From assembly GCF_002343915.1 (NCBI RefSeq), contig NZ_NETK01000001.1, positions 9,448,001 through 9,512,000 of the forward strand: a DNA stretch of 64,000 bases, written 5' to 3'. The position numbers were made by a program, and so were the translations under genes. The DNA comes from Nannocystis exedens (GTDB lineage Bacteria > Myxococcota_A > Polyangia > Nannocystales > Nannocystaceae). The notes under the pieces were generated by a model. That model saw only the letters and a program-made list of their open reading frames with translations, searched no databases and was not told the origin of the DNA. Positions 43,757 to 52,300 of this stretch are shown in pieces (positions within the stretch are counted from its first letter, which is position 1; every line of letters begins with the position of its first letter).

Positions 43757-43858
43757 TTCACGGCAGCGCGGCGACGAAGGCGCGCAGGTCGGCAAGAGCT
43801 CGGGACCTCGCGCGAGGCGAAGTGCCGGCGATCGTGTCCGGCCCAGAAGACGGCCCCC
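43757..43858 (-). pseudogene. Decayed copy of the 3' end of an epoxide hydrolase gene
   Basis: About 100 bp resemble the last 100 bp of the intact epoxide hydrolase gene at 43918-44016, with several substitutions and small deletions. Read with frame corrections, it encodes VFW..HDR..HFAS.EVP...ADLRAFVAALP and a stop. The intact gene has VFWSEHDRGGHFASLEVP...ADLRAFFAALP. No further upstream part of the copy is recognisable. Confidence 0.7.
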
Positions 43859-43917
43859 CGTCGCCAGGCCGCGCGGCGAGGCGCGATGCGACCTCGCGGC
43901 GGGCACGGGTCCGCGCC

Positions 43918-45048
43918 TCACGGCAGCGCGGCGAAGAAGGCGCGCAGGTCCGCGAGCAAGAGCTCGGGGACCTCGAGCGAGGCGAAGTGCCCGCCGCGAT
44001 CGTGCTCGGACCAGAAGACGATCCGCTCGTGGTAGCGCTCGGCGAACCGGCGGACCGAGCGGAAGTCGTGGCGAAACACCGAGATGCCCATCGGCGCCGT
44101 GGTCTTGTCGGGCTTCTCCCACGCGCCGGACCGCCCGGCCTCGAAGTAGATCGCGGCGGCGGAGCCGGCGGTCTGGGTCAGCCAGAAGATGGTGACGCCG
44201 GCGAGGATCTGGTCGGGCGTGAGCTGGTGGGGGCGATCGCCGAAGGTGAGCAAAAGGTCGAGGTTCCACGCCAGAAGCCCGGCCGGCGAGTCGTTGAGCG
44301 CGTAGGCCAGCGCCTGCGGCCGCTTGCCCATGATCTGATTGTAGCCGTCGCGCTCGCCGAACAGCGCGAGCTCGGCCAGCCGTGCGTGCTCGTCGGGCGT
44401 CAGCGCGGCGAACTCCTCGGGGTCGCCGGAGGGGAAGGCGAAGAACTGGGTGACGTGCGCGCCGATGAGCCGCTCCGGCGCGAACAGGGCGATCTCGCGG
44501 CCGGCGATCGAGCCGAAGTCGTTGCCGTGGACGCCGAAGCGCTCGTAGCCGAGCTCGACCATGAGCCGCACGAAGGCCCGCGCGACCCGCTCGGGGCTCC
44601 AGCCCTTGTCGCGGGTCGGCCCGGAGAAGCCGAAGCCAGGCACCGACGGCAAGACGACGTGGAAGGCGTCCTCGGGCCGGCCGCCGTGGGCGACGGGATC
44701 GGTGAGGGCGTCGATCAGGTCGATGTATTCGAGGACGGTGCCGGGCCAGCCGTGGATCAGCAGCAACGGCCGGGCCTCGGCGTGGCGCGAGCGGACGTGG
44801 AGGAAGTGGATCGGCTGGCCGTCGATGTCCGCGATCCACTGCGGATGGCGGTTGAGCGCGGCCTCGACGGCGCGCCAGTCGAAACCGTGCTGCCAGTGAC
44901 GGCAGAGCTCGCGCACGACGGCGAGCGAGGGGCCGCGCTCCCAACCGACGCCCGGCAGTTCGCTCGGGAAGCGCGTCGTGGCCAGACGCTCGCGCAGATC
45001 GACGAGCTGAGCCTCGGGGACGGAGAGGGTGAAGGGCGTGAAGGTCAT
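43918..45048 (-). CDS. Epoxide hydrolase (EHN N-terminal domain, alpha/beta hydrolase)
   Basis: The protein is 376 residues. Residues 1-110 are the epoxide-hydrolase N-terminal domain (FTLSVPEAQLVDLRERLATTRFP). The core has LLLIHGWPGTVLEYIDLIDAL, VVLPSVPGFGFSGPT and FGVHGNDFGSIAG with the nucleophilic Asp. ERIVFWSEHDRGGHFASLEVPE carries the catalytic His near the end. It should open an epoxide to a diol in the cytoplasm, with no signal peptide seen. AAGGAGCT about 8 bp upstream fixes ATG 45048. A decayed duplicate of its tail lies just beyond its stop, so the locus once held two copies. Confidence 0.85.
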   Translation of the reverse strand: MTFTPFTLSVPEAQLVDLRERLATTRFPSELPGVGWERGPSLAVVRELCRHWQHGFDWRAVEAALNRHPQWIADIDGQPIHFLHVRSRHAEARPLLLIHGWPGTVLEYIDLIDALTDPVAHGGRPEDAFHVVLPSVPGFGFSGPTRDKGWSPERVARAFVRLMVELGYERFGVHGNDFGSIAGREIALFAPERLIGAHVTQFFAFPSGDPEEFAALTPDEHARLAELALFGERDGYNQIMGKRPQALAYALNDSPAGLLAWNLDLLLTFGDRPHQLTPDQILAGVTIFWLTQTAGSAAAIYFEAGRSGAWEKPDKTTAPMGISVFRHDFRSVRRFAERYHERIVFWSEHDRGGHFASLEVPELLLADLRAFFAALP

Positions 45049-45331
45049 GGTGAGCTCCTTGCGGCGGGTGACTCCCGCCTCGCCCGCGAAGGTGCTCCAA
45101 CCCTCCTGACAACCCGTGGCAGCAGCGAACCTGCGGGCGTGCCAGGGCCCTGCGGGCGCGGGTGACGAGGGGATGAGCCGGCGAGCCGAGGGGCTCCGCG
45201 GCGCTCGCACGGCGCTCGCGCCTCGAGGGACGCGACGGCGATCGCACGCCGCGAGCGGGCCCCGGATCGATGCGCGGCGAGGGTCGCGGGGCCGGTCGGC
45301 CGGCGCAGCCGAGAGCCGGGGCCCGCTCGCG

Positions 45332-45700
45332 GCTGGACCGCGGACCCGCTCGCGCGGCGAACGAGTCGCTTCCGCGCGGGGAGAGGATGCTGAACGGCGA
45401 ACCCGCCCGGGCGCTGAACGGGCCCGCGTCCGCGCGGAGGCTGCGCCCCGAGAGCTGCTCGCGCGCTGAACGGGTCGCTGCTGCGCGGGGAGGGGAGGCT
45501 GAATCGCGAGCACGCTCGGGCGCTGCACGAGCCGCTTCGCGCGGGGAGAGGCGCTGCATCACGACCTGCTCGGGGCGGTGAACGGTCGCCACGGTCGGGA
45601 GGGGAGGCTGACCACGAACCTGCCCGCGCGGGGAACGAGCCGCTTCAGCGCGGAGAGGTGGCAAATGGCGGACCTGCTCGCGCGCTGAGACGTGGGCCGC
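45332..45700. repeat. Degenerate minisatellite, about seven units of 51-58 bp
   Basis: Units begin near 45332, 45389, 45440, 45498, 45551, 45607 and 45661. Shared cores are GCTGAACG near the start, CCTGCTCGCGCGCTGAACG in the middle and GCGCGGGGAGAGG at the end. Unit lengths are not multiples of three, and no gene is supported across the 834-bp spacer 45049-45882. Confidence 0.65.
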
Positions 45701-45791
45701 CTCGCCTCGAGGAGGACGCGGGTCTCCTGCGCGTTGTCCGCGGGGTCACGAGCGCAGGTGGAGAGTCAGCCTGCTCATTCGCGGGAAAGAG

Positions 45792-45868
45792 CATGTCCAG
45801 GAAGACATGTCCGAATGAAAATGTTCGATTGGACATGTCTTCCAGGGCATGTCTTGAGGAGCATGTCC
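45792..45868. repeat. 14-nt repeat array, six units
   Basis: Units start at 45792 (CATGTCC), 45806 (CATGTCC), 45820 (AATGTTC), 45834 (CATGTCT), 45848 (CATGTCT) and 45862 (CATGTCC), in perfect 14-bp phase. The array lies just beyond the stop of the esterase gene at 45883. Confidence 0.8.
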
Positions 45869-45882
45869 CGGGCCGCGGCCGG

Positions 45883-46656
45883 TCACGCGGCGGTGCGCGT
45901 GGCGTAGTCGGCGCGCTCGGAGAACAGCCACTCGAGGGCTTCGGGGGCGCGCTTGCGCCAGTGGTGCTCGGAGTGGGCGCCGTAGGGATCGGGGCGCCAC
46001 ATCAGCTCGTCGTCGCCGTAGCCGGCGGACCTGAGCTGGGCGACCAGGCGCTCGGCGTCGGCCAGCATGTCGCCCTCGTGGGCGCCGGCGTCGACGTAGA
46101 TCCGCGAGATCGTGGGGCGCGGGAACTCGTGGAGCTTGTCGTAGATCTTGCGGTCGGCGACCCAGAGCGAGGGCGACATACACAGGGCGGCGCCGAACAC
46201 GTCGGAGCGGCGGAAGTGGGCGTAGAGGGCGGCGAGCCCGCCCATCGACGAGCCGCCGATCGCGGTCCCGGCGACGTCGCTGCGGACCGTGAACTCGCGC
46301 TGGATCCGCGGGGCCAGCTCGTCGGTCACCCAGTCGATCAGGTGATCGGCCTCGCCGCGGCTGTCCTCCCACGGGAACGGCGACAATTCGTGGATCCGGT
46401 CGACCCCGCCGTGATCGATGCCGACAATGACGGGGGCTGGCTTGCCGACGGCGTGCAGGTCGTGGGCGGCGTGGTGGAGGTACCAGCCTCCGGCCATCGA
46501 GGGGTCGTCGTGGAAGATGTTCTGCCCGTCGAAGATGTAGAGCACCGGCAGCGGCGCGCCCGACCGCTCCGTGGGGAGATACACGCGGACGTGACGCTCG
46601 CCGGCGAACTTTGGCAGGCTGAACGGGCCGAGTTTGTAGATGACGTGCGTGGCCAT
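45883..46656 (-). CDS. Esterase family protein (alpha/beta hydrolase, esterase D-like)
   Basis: The protein is 257 residues. VRVYLPTERSGAPLPVLYIFDGQN and GWYLHHAAHDL are typical of the esterase/IroE group. The nucleophile is in AIGGSSMGGLAALYA (G-x-S-x-G at about residues 135-145), the acid is probably in YVDAGAHEGD and the His in GAHSEHHWRKR. There is no signal peptide, so it likely acts in the cytoplasm on an ester such as a siderophore or formyl-glutathione-type substrate; which one is unknown. AGGAGA about 8 bp upstream supports ATG 46656. It diverges from the WYL regulator, which could control it. Confidence 0.85.
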   Translation of the reverse strand: MATHVIYKLGPFSLPKFAGERHVRVYLPTERSGAPLPVLYIFDGQNIFHDDPSMAGGWYLHHAAHDLHAVGKPAPVIVGIDHGGVDRIHELSPFPWEDSRGEADHLIDWVTDELAPRIQREFTVRSDVAGTAIGGSSMGGLAALYAHFRRSDVFGAALCMSPSLWVADRKIYDKLHEFPRPTISRIYVDAGAHEGDMLADAERLVAQLRSAGYGDDELMWRPDPYGAHSEHHWRKRAPEALEWLFSERADYATRTAA

Positions 46657-47025
46657 GTCGCTCTCCTGAAGAGTGCATAGTCGGATGTCGCCGGTCGGCA
46701 CGCGCCGTCGCGGGGTTTCTGCTCACATGGCGGAAAAGCGGCCGCGAAAGGCCGCAGGTGAGTTCGTCGGTGATCGCGCGGCTCACGGCGCGTGCGCCCC
46801 GGCCGGGCCGGTGCCATACCCTCGAGACCCGGGCGCGTCGGCGAGGCGAGACTCGCCCAAAAAGGCGCCGGCGCTCGGCGCATCCGCGAGGGAGACCTGG
46901 GCGGAAGACGCCGGCGCATCGAGGCGGGTGACCTGGCCGGGATGACGGCGGCGCTCGGAGTGCCCGCGCTCGCGGCCGCGGCGGCCTCGACAGGACGGCG
47001 GCCGTCCTGCGATGGTGCACCGGCG
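46657..47025. other. 369-bp divergent spacer between esterase and WYL regulator
   Basis: No separate gene is supported. Near 46826-46945 a 40-bp phrase of the type GCGCATC...GACCTGGCCGG is loosely repeated. An operator for the WYL regulator could lie here but none is obvious. Confidence 0.45.
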
Positions 47026-47742
47026 ATGGACAGGACGCAGCGGCTCTTCGCGGTGATGGACGCGCTCCGCCGGCACCGTCACCCGGTCACGGCGGCGCAG
47101 CTGGCGGAGGAGCAGGGGGTGTCGGTGCGGACGCTCTACCGCGACGTGCAGACGCTGATCGGGCTCGGCGCGCCGATCGACGGCGAGGCCGGGGTCGGCT
47201 ACGTGCTGCGCGCCGGCTTCTTCTTGCCGCCGCTGATGTTCACGGCGGAGGAGCTCGAGGCGCTGGTGCTCGGCGCGCGGTGGGTCGGCGCGCAAGCCGA
47301 CGAGGGGCTCGCCGGCGCCGCCCGGAACGCGCTCGCCAAGATCGCCACGGCCTCGCCCGACGACCTGCGCGGGCGCATCGACGACCTCGGGCTGTGGCCG
47401 GTGGTGCTGCGCGGGGCAGCCGCGCCGGTGCCGGTGCTCGGGCTCGTGCGCCAGGCGATGCGGCAGGAGCGAGCGCTGGCGCTGCGCTACGAAGACGAGG
47501 CCGGCCGCACCAGCGAGCGCGACATCTGGCCGGTGCAGATCGCCTACTACGAGGGCAAGCAGATCGTCGCCGCGTGGTGCTGCCTCCGCGCCGCGTTCCG
47601 CCACTTCCGCACCGACCGGATCGCCGACCTCGCGCTCACCGACAGGCCCTACGGCAAGCCGCGGCGGACGCTGGGCAAGGAGTGGTTCGTCGCCTGGGAG
47701 CGCGAGCACCGGCTCCGCTACGGCGACGAGGGCGAGGGCTGA
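47026..47742 (+). CDS. WYL-domain (YafY-type) transcription regulator
   Basis: The protein is 238 residues. Residues 1-60 are a DeoR-like winged helix-turn-helix (RTQRLFAVMDALRRH, VTAAQLAEEQGVSVRTLYRDVQTL). Residues 75-235 hold the WYL-type domain with FTAEELEALVLGARWV and DIWPVQIAYYEGKQIVAAWCCLR, the strand pair that contains the family's W-Y-L-like positions. Members respond to nucleotides or ssDNA in other bacteria. I chose ATG 47026 because the DNA-binding domain begins right after it, although the frame is open upstream. It diverges from the esterase gene. Confidence 0.85.
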   Translation: MDRTQRLFAVMDALRRHRHPVTAAQLAEEQGVSVRTLYRDVQTLIGLGAPIDGEAGVGYVLRAGFFLPPLMFTAEELEALVLGARWVGAQADEGLAGAARNALAKIATASPDDLRGRIDDLGLWPVVLRGAAAPVPVLGLVRQAMRQERALALRYEDEAGRTSERDIWPVQIAYYEGKQIVAAWCCLRAAFRHFRTDRIADLALTDRPYGKPRRTLGKEWFVAWEREHRLRYGDEGEG

Positions 47743-47752
47743 CGCCAGAGGA

Positions 47753-47815
47753 CATGTTCTCGCGGGCATGCCCGCAAGGACATGCCCCGAAGGTCCTGTC
47801 CTAGGAAGCCTGTCC
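47753..47815. repeat. 14-nt repeat array, five units
   Basis: Units start at 47753 (CATGTTC), 47767 (CATGCCC), 47781 (CATGCCC), 47795 (CCTGTCC) and 47809 (CCTGTCC). The array runs over the stop codon of the convergent metallopeptidase-like gene at 47801 and encodes its last residues. Confidence 0.75.
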
Positions 47816-49261
47816 CTTCGCGCGCAGCGCCGGCGGGAAGGCGTTCCAGGCGGCGGGATCGAGCGCCCCGCCGAGGCCCTGGGGGACGCCGGTGGCGAAC
47901 AGCACGCGGTCGGCGCGGCGGCGGACCAGCGAGGTCGTCGGCATCTTCTCCATCAGGTATTTCGTGAACGCCGCCTCGAATTCGCGGGCGTCGGCCTCGG
48001 AGTCCCAGGCGACCATGCCGATCACCAGGGGCGTGACGTCGGGGCCGGCCTTGCGGTCGAACACCAGCAGGCGGTCGCCGCCCCAGCCGGCCGCGGCGGC
48101 GCGGGCGTCGCTGGTCGGCACCGAGTCGGCCAGCATGCACAGGAGCGTCGCCTCGCCGAGCGTGTCCTGCCAGACCAGCGCGTGCTCGGGCAGCGCGGCG
48201 GCCAGGGCCTTGGGCTCGGCCTTGACGGCGATCGCGGGCTCGCGGGCGAGCAGCTTGTCGACGTGCAGCATCTGCTCGCTGGTGGTCGGCAGGTCGCGGT
48301 AGAGCGCGTCGACCGCGGCCCAGCCCTTCTCGCGCACCAGCGCCGCCACCGTCGCCGCGCCGTCGGCGTAGGGCAGCTGCAGCGAGCGGTTGAGGATCGG
48401 GTGGTCGAGCATCGACGACAGGCTCAGCGCCTGGTCGCCGACGGTGGCGAGGACCTCGGGCGGGATCGCGGCCAGGCCGCTCGGGCCGGACACCCAGGCG
48501 AGGTAGGCCGCCTGCGCGTCGCCCTCGACCAGGAAGGTGCGGGCGGTCTCGGCGTCGCTGTCGCCCGGGATCGGCTTCTGCAGCCGCAGCAGGTCGAAGT
48601 GCATGTCCTGGAGGCCATGGGCGATCTCGTGGCCCACCACCATGTCGAGCTGCGCCTCGCTGACGTGGGTGCCGATCAGCATCGCCTTCTTCTTGGGCTC
48701 GTAGATGCCCATCACCCCGAGCTCGAGCATGTCGAGCAAGATCTGCTCGCCGTCGGCCCCGGGCGGCAGGACCCCGAGGCTGGCCTCGATGCGGGTGAAC
48801 AGCCGGATCTCGTCGCGGCTGTGGTGCTCGTACATCGACTTCTCGGCGAAGCTGCGCACGTCGCCGCGGGTCAGCACCTCGACCGCCACGCCGCCGGTGA
48901 TCGGCAGATTGCGGGCGGCGGACACGGCCTCCATGATCTTCTTGGTGATCGCCTCGGCCCGCGGCTGCGACACGCCGCCGGCGGGGGCGGGAGAGCTGGC
49001 CGGAGGGGCATGTCCCGAAGGACTGGTCGTGTCCGGGCCGGCGGCCACCGCCGGGCCGCTGGGCGCGCCGTGACCGCAGGCCAGCGCGGCGATCAGCGCG
49101 AGCGCGGCGGACCCGAGCGCGGACCTCGAGCCGGGCGCCCGGCGGGCGCGGCAGAGGTCGGTCGCGACCGCGGCGACACGCGGCGGGCACGGGCTCGCAT
49201 CCTCCGCGCGTGACGGCGGCGCAGACTCACGGCGGGTTCGCAGGGCAGTGCGACGCAACAC
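47801..49261 (-). CDS. HExxH metallopeptidase-like lipoprotein
   Basis: The protein is 486 residues. A hydrophobic stretch SALGSAALALIAALACG ends in an LAC lipobox, preceded by an unusually long basic N terminus. VVGHEIAHGLQDMHF (about residue 215) is a zincin HExxH motif with the downstream FLVEGDAQAAYL carrying a likely third ligand Glu, as in gluzincins. No specific peptidase family is recognised. GTG 49261 is 7 bp after TACCCT with no Shine-Dalgarno. The neighbouring mfd reads the other way from a 54-bp spacer. Codons over the HExxH segment coincide with a 14-nt repeat pair (48602, 48616). Confidence 0.75.
   Translation of the reverse strand: MLRRTALRTRRESAPPSRAEDASPCPPRVAAVATDLCRARRAPGSRSALGSAALALIAALACGHGAPSGPAVAAGPDTTSPSGHAPPASSPAPAGGVSQPRAEAITKKIMEAVSAARNLPITGGVAVEVLTRGDVRSFAEKSMYEHHSRDEIRLFTRIEASLGVLPPGADGEQILLDMLELGVMGIYEPKKKAMLIGTHVSEAQLDMVVGHEIAHGLQDMHFDLLRLQKPIPGDSDAETARTFLVEGDAQAAYLAWVSGPSGLAAIPPEVLATVGDQALSLSSMLDHPILNRSLQLPYADGAATVAALVREKGWAAVDALYRDLPTTSEQMLHVDKLLAREPAIAVKAEPKALAAALPEHALVWQDTLGEATLLCMLADSVPTSDARAAAAGWGGDRLLVFDRKAGPDVTPLVIGMVAWDSEADAREFEAAFTKYLMEKMPTTSLVRRRADRVLFATGVPQGLGGALDPAAWNAFPPALRAKGQAS
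48602..48622. repeat. 14-nt repeat pair on the HExxH codons
   Basis: CATGTCC at 48602 and CATGGGC at 48616, 14 bp apart, coincide with the codons of AHGLQDM, a constrained catalytic segment. Confidence 0.5.
49009..49029. repeat. 14-nt repeat pair in coding sequence
   Basis: CATGTCC at 49009 and CTGGTCG at 49023 encode SPSGHAPP in the linker after the lipobox. Confidence 0.5.
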
Positions 49262-49268
49262 GACGAGC

Positions 49269-49274
49269 AGGGTA
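49269..49274 (-). promoter_or_regulatory. -10-like TACCCT ahead of the metallopeptidase-like gene
   Basis: TACCCT on the minus strand ends 7 bp before GTG 49261. Confidence 0.4.
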
Positions 49275-49295
49275 GCGGGGGCGGGGCGGCGCCGC

Positions 49296-49301
49296 TACCC
49301 T
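49296..49301 (+). promoter_or_regulatory. -10-like TACCCT ahead of mfd
   Basis: TACCCT ends 14 bp before GTG 49316, giving a predicted leader of fewer than ten bases. Confidence 0.35.
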
Positions 49302-49315
49302 CCCGCGGCCCCGTC

Positions 49316-52300
49316 GTGCCCGCTCGTCCCGTCTCCACCGCCCCGCTGCGCGCGGGCACCGTCGTCCCCGGCGACCCGCTGGAGCGCGTGCTCACGACGG
49401 TGCGCGAGGGCAGCGACGTGCGGCTCGTCGGCGCGGTCGGCGGGTTCCGCGGCTACGCGCTGGCGATGGCCGCCAGTCGAGCCGAGGCGCCGGTGTTCGC
49501 GGTCGCGCCGGACGAGGCGAGCGCGCGGGCGCTGGCGGGCGACGCGGCGTTCTTCCTCGGCGCCCCGCTGCGCGACGCGGGCGACGGCCCGGTGCTGATC
49601 GTCCCCGAGATCGACACCTCGCCGTACGCCGACGCCGCGGCCGACCCGCGGGCCATGGCGCTGCGGCTGGCGGCGCTGTACCGCCTGGTCGACCGCCACA
49701 GCGAGCCGCCGAAGCTGATCGTCGCCAGCGTCGGCTCGCTGCGCCGGCGGGTGATCCCGCCGCCGCAGTTCCTCGACCTGTGCACGCGCTGGGGCGAGGG
49801 CGACGAGCTGCCGCGCGAGGACGCGATCGCGGCGCTGCAGCGGGCCGGCTACACCCGCGTCGACGTGGTCGAAGACCCCGGCACCTACGCGGTCCGCGGC
49901 GGCGTGATCGACCTGTTCGTCGGCTGCGCCCGCTTCCCCACGCGGGTCGAGTTCGACGACGACATCATCGAGCGCCTGCGCCTGTTCGACCCCGAGTCGC
50001 AGCGCAGCCTGCGGCAGGTCCAGTCGGTCTCGATCCACCCGGTGCGCGAGACGGTGCCGACCACCACGGCCTCGCTGCGCACGCGCGTGCTGGCGCTCGC
50101 CGACGCCGCCCTGGCGCCGTCGAGCAAGAGCCGGCAGATCGTCGACAACCTCGAGCAGGGCCTCGAGTTCTTCGGCGTCGAGGCGCTGACCCCGATCTTC
50201 CACGACGCGATGGCGCCGCTTTGGGACTACCTGCCGCGCGGCACCCGGTGGGTGATCGAGGAGCCCGACGCGCTGCTGCAGGTCGCCGAGGACCAGGCCC
50301 AGGAGGCCGCCGAGCAGCACGGCCGCGCCCTCGCCGAGCGCGGCGTGGTCGCCCCGCCCGAGCAGTTCTTCGTCCCCGAGGCCGACCTCGGCCGCCGCCT
50401 GCGCGCCGCCCCGGTGGTGCTGACCCGCCTGCTGGTCGAGGGCGAGTCGGCTGAATCCTCTGAGTCGAGGGACAGGTCCGAAGAGGCAGGTCCGAAGGGG
50501 CATGCTCCGAAGGGCATGTCCAAGAAGGCAGGCGACGAGCGGCCGGCGGTGTGGCTGCAGGTCGGCTCGAACAAGCCGCTGCGGACCGCGCTCGAGGCGT
50601 CGCGGGCCGACCGCAGCGGCGAGGCGATGCGCCCGCTGGTCGAGCAGATCCGGGCGCTGCAGGCCGAGACGCCGAGCGTCGCCGGCGACCTCGGCGAGCT
50701 GTTGCCGTGGACGGTGCTGCTGGTGGTGCCCGGGCGGGCCCAGGTCGACCGCCTGATCGGGGCCCTGCGCGGCCACGGGCTCGCGCCCGAGGCGCTGCCG
50801 GTCGAGACCGCGCCGATCGAGCTGCGGGCGCCGACCACGAGCACGCGCCTGTACGTGGCCACCGGCGAGCTCAGCGAGGGCTTCGACTACCCGGCGGCGC
50901 GCCTTTTGGTGCTGTCGGAGCTCGACCTGTTCGGCAAGTCGACCCGGCGGGCCCAGTCGCGCCGCCGCACGGGGCTGTCGAGCCTGTCGCAGCTCGGGGT
51001 CGGCGACTACGTGGTGCACCTGCAGCACGGGGTCGGCCGCTACGCGGGGCTCGTGCAGCTGCAGCTCGGCGGGGCGCCGGGCGACTACGTGCAGCTCGAG
51101 TACGCGGGCGGCGACAAGCTGTACCTGCCGGTCTACCGCCTGTCGGAGATCGAGCGCTACGTCGCCGCCGAGGGCAAGCCGCCGAAGCTCGACAAGATGG
51201 GCGGCAGCACCTTCCTGGTCAAGGCCAACAAGGTCAAGACCGAGGTGCGGCAGATGGCCGAGGAGCTGCTGCAGATCTACGCCCAGCGCGAGGCGACGCC
51301 CGGCACTGCGTACCCCGGCCCCGACGAGTACGACCAGTCGTTCGCCGACAGCTTCCCGTTCCAGGAGACGCCCGACCAGGAGGCGGCGATCGACGCGGTC
51401 CAGGGCGACCTCGGCCGCGCCCGCCCGATGGACCGCCTGATCTGCGGCGACGTCGGCTTCGGCAAGACCGAGGTCGCGCTGCGGGCGGCCTTCCGCGTGG
51501 CCCAGAACGGCCGCCAGGTCGCCGTGCTGGCGCCGACGACGGTGCTCGTGCAGCAGCACGGCATCACCTTCCGCGAGCGCCTGACGCCGTTCGACCTGCG
51601 CGTCGAGGTGCTGAACCGCTTCAGCAGCGACCGCCAGCAGAAGCGCGTGATCGAGGGCATCGCCAGCGGCGAGGTCGACGTCGTCATCGGCACCCACCGC
51701 CTGCTCGGCAAGGACGTCCGCTTCAAGGACCTCGGCCTGCTCGTCATCGACGAGGAGCAGCGGTTCGGCGTGGCCCAGAAGGAGCGGTTCAAGAAGTTCA
51801 AGGCCCAGGTCGACGTGCTCACCATGTCGGCCACGCCGATCCCGCGGACGCTGCACATGTCGCTGCTCGGCCTGCGCGAGATTAGCATGATCCGCACCCC
51901 GCCGGTCGACCGCCTGGCCGTTCGGACAGCCATCGTCCGGATCGGCGACGCGGTGATCGAGGAGGGCATCACCCGCGAGCTCGCCCGCGGCGGGCAGGTG
52001 TTCTACGTGGTGCCGAAGATCCTCGGCATCGAGGAGCACGCCGTCCGGGTCCGCGAGCTCGTGCCGCACGCGCGCGTGCTGGTCGCCCACGGCCAGATGC
52101 CGGAGGAGTTGCTCGAGCGGACGATGCTCGAGTTCGTCGAGCACCGCGCCGACGTGCTGGTGTCGACGACGATCATCGAGAGCGGGCTCGACATCCCGCG
52201 CGCCAACACGATGTTCATCGCCCACGCCGACCAGTTCGGCCTGGCCCAGCTGTACCAGCTGCGCGGCCGCGTCGGCCGCAGCAAGCAGCGCGCCCACTGC

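Noticed and set aside
41435..45664. A 1409-codon open frame on the minus strand
   Set aside because: Only its last 647 codons (from ATG 43378) encode a coherent protein with a ribosome site. The upstream part is Arg/Ala/Pro-rich and overlaps the epoxide hydrolase in another frame.
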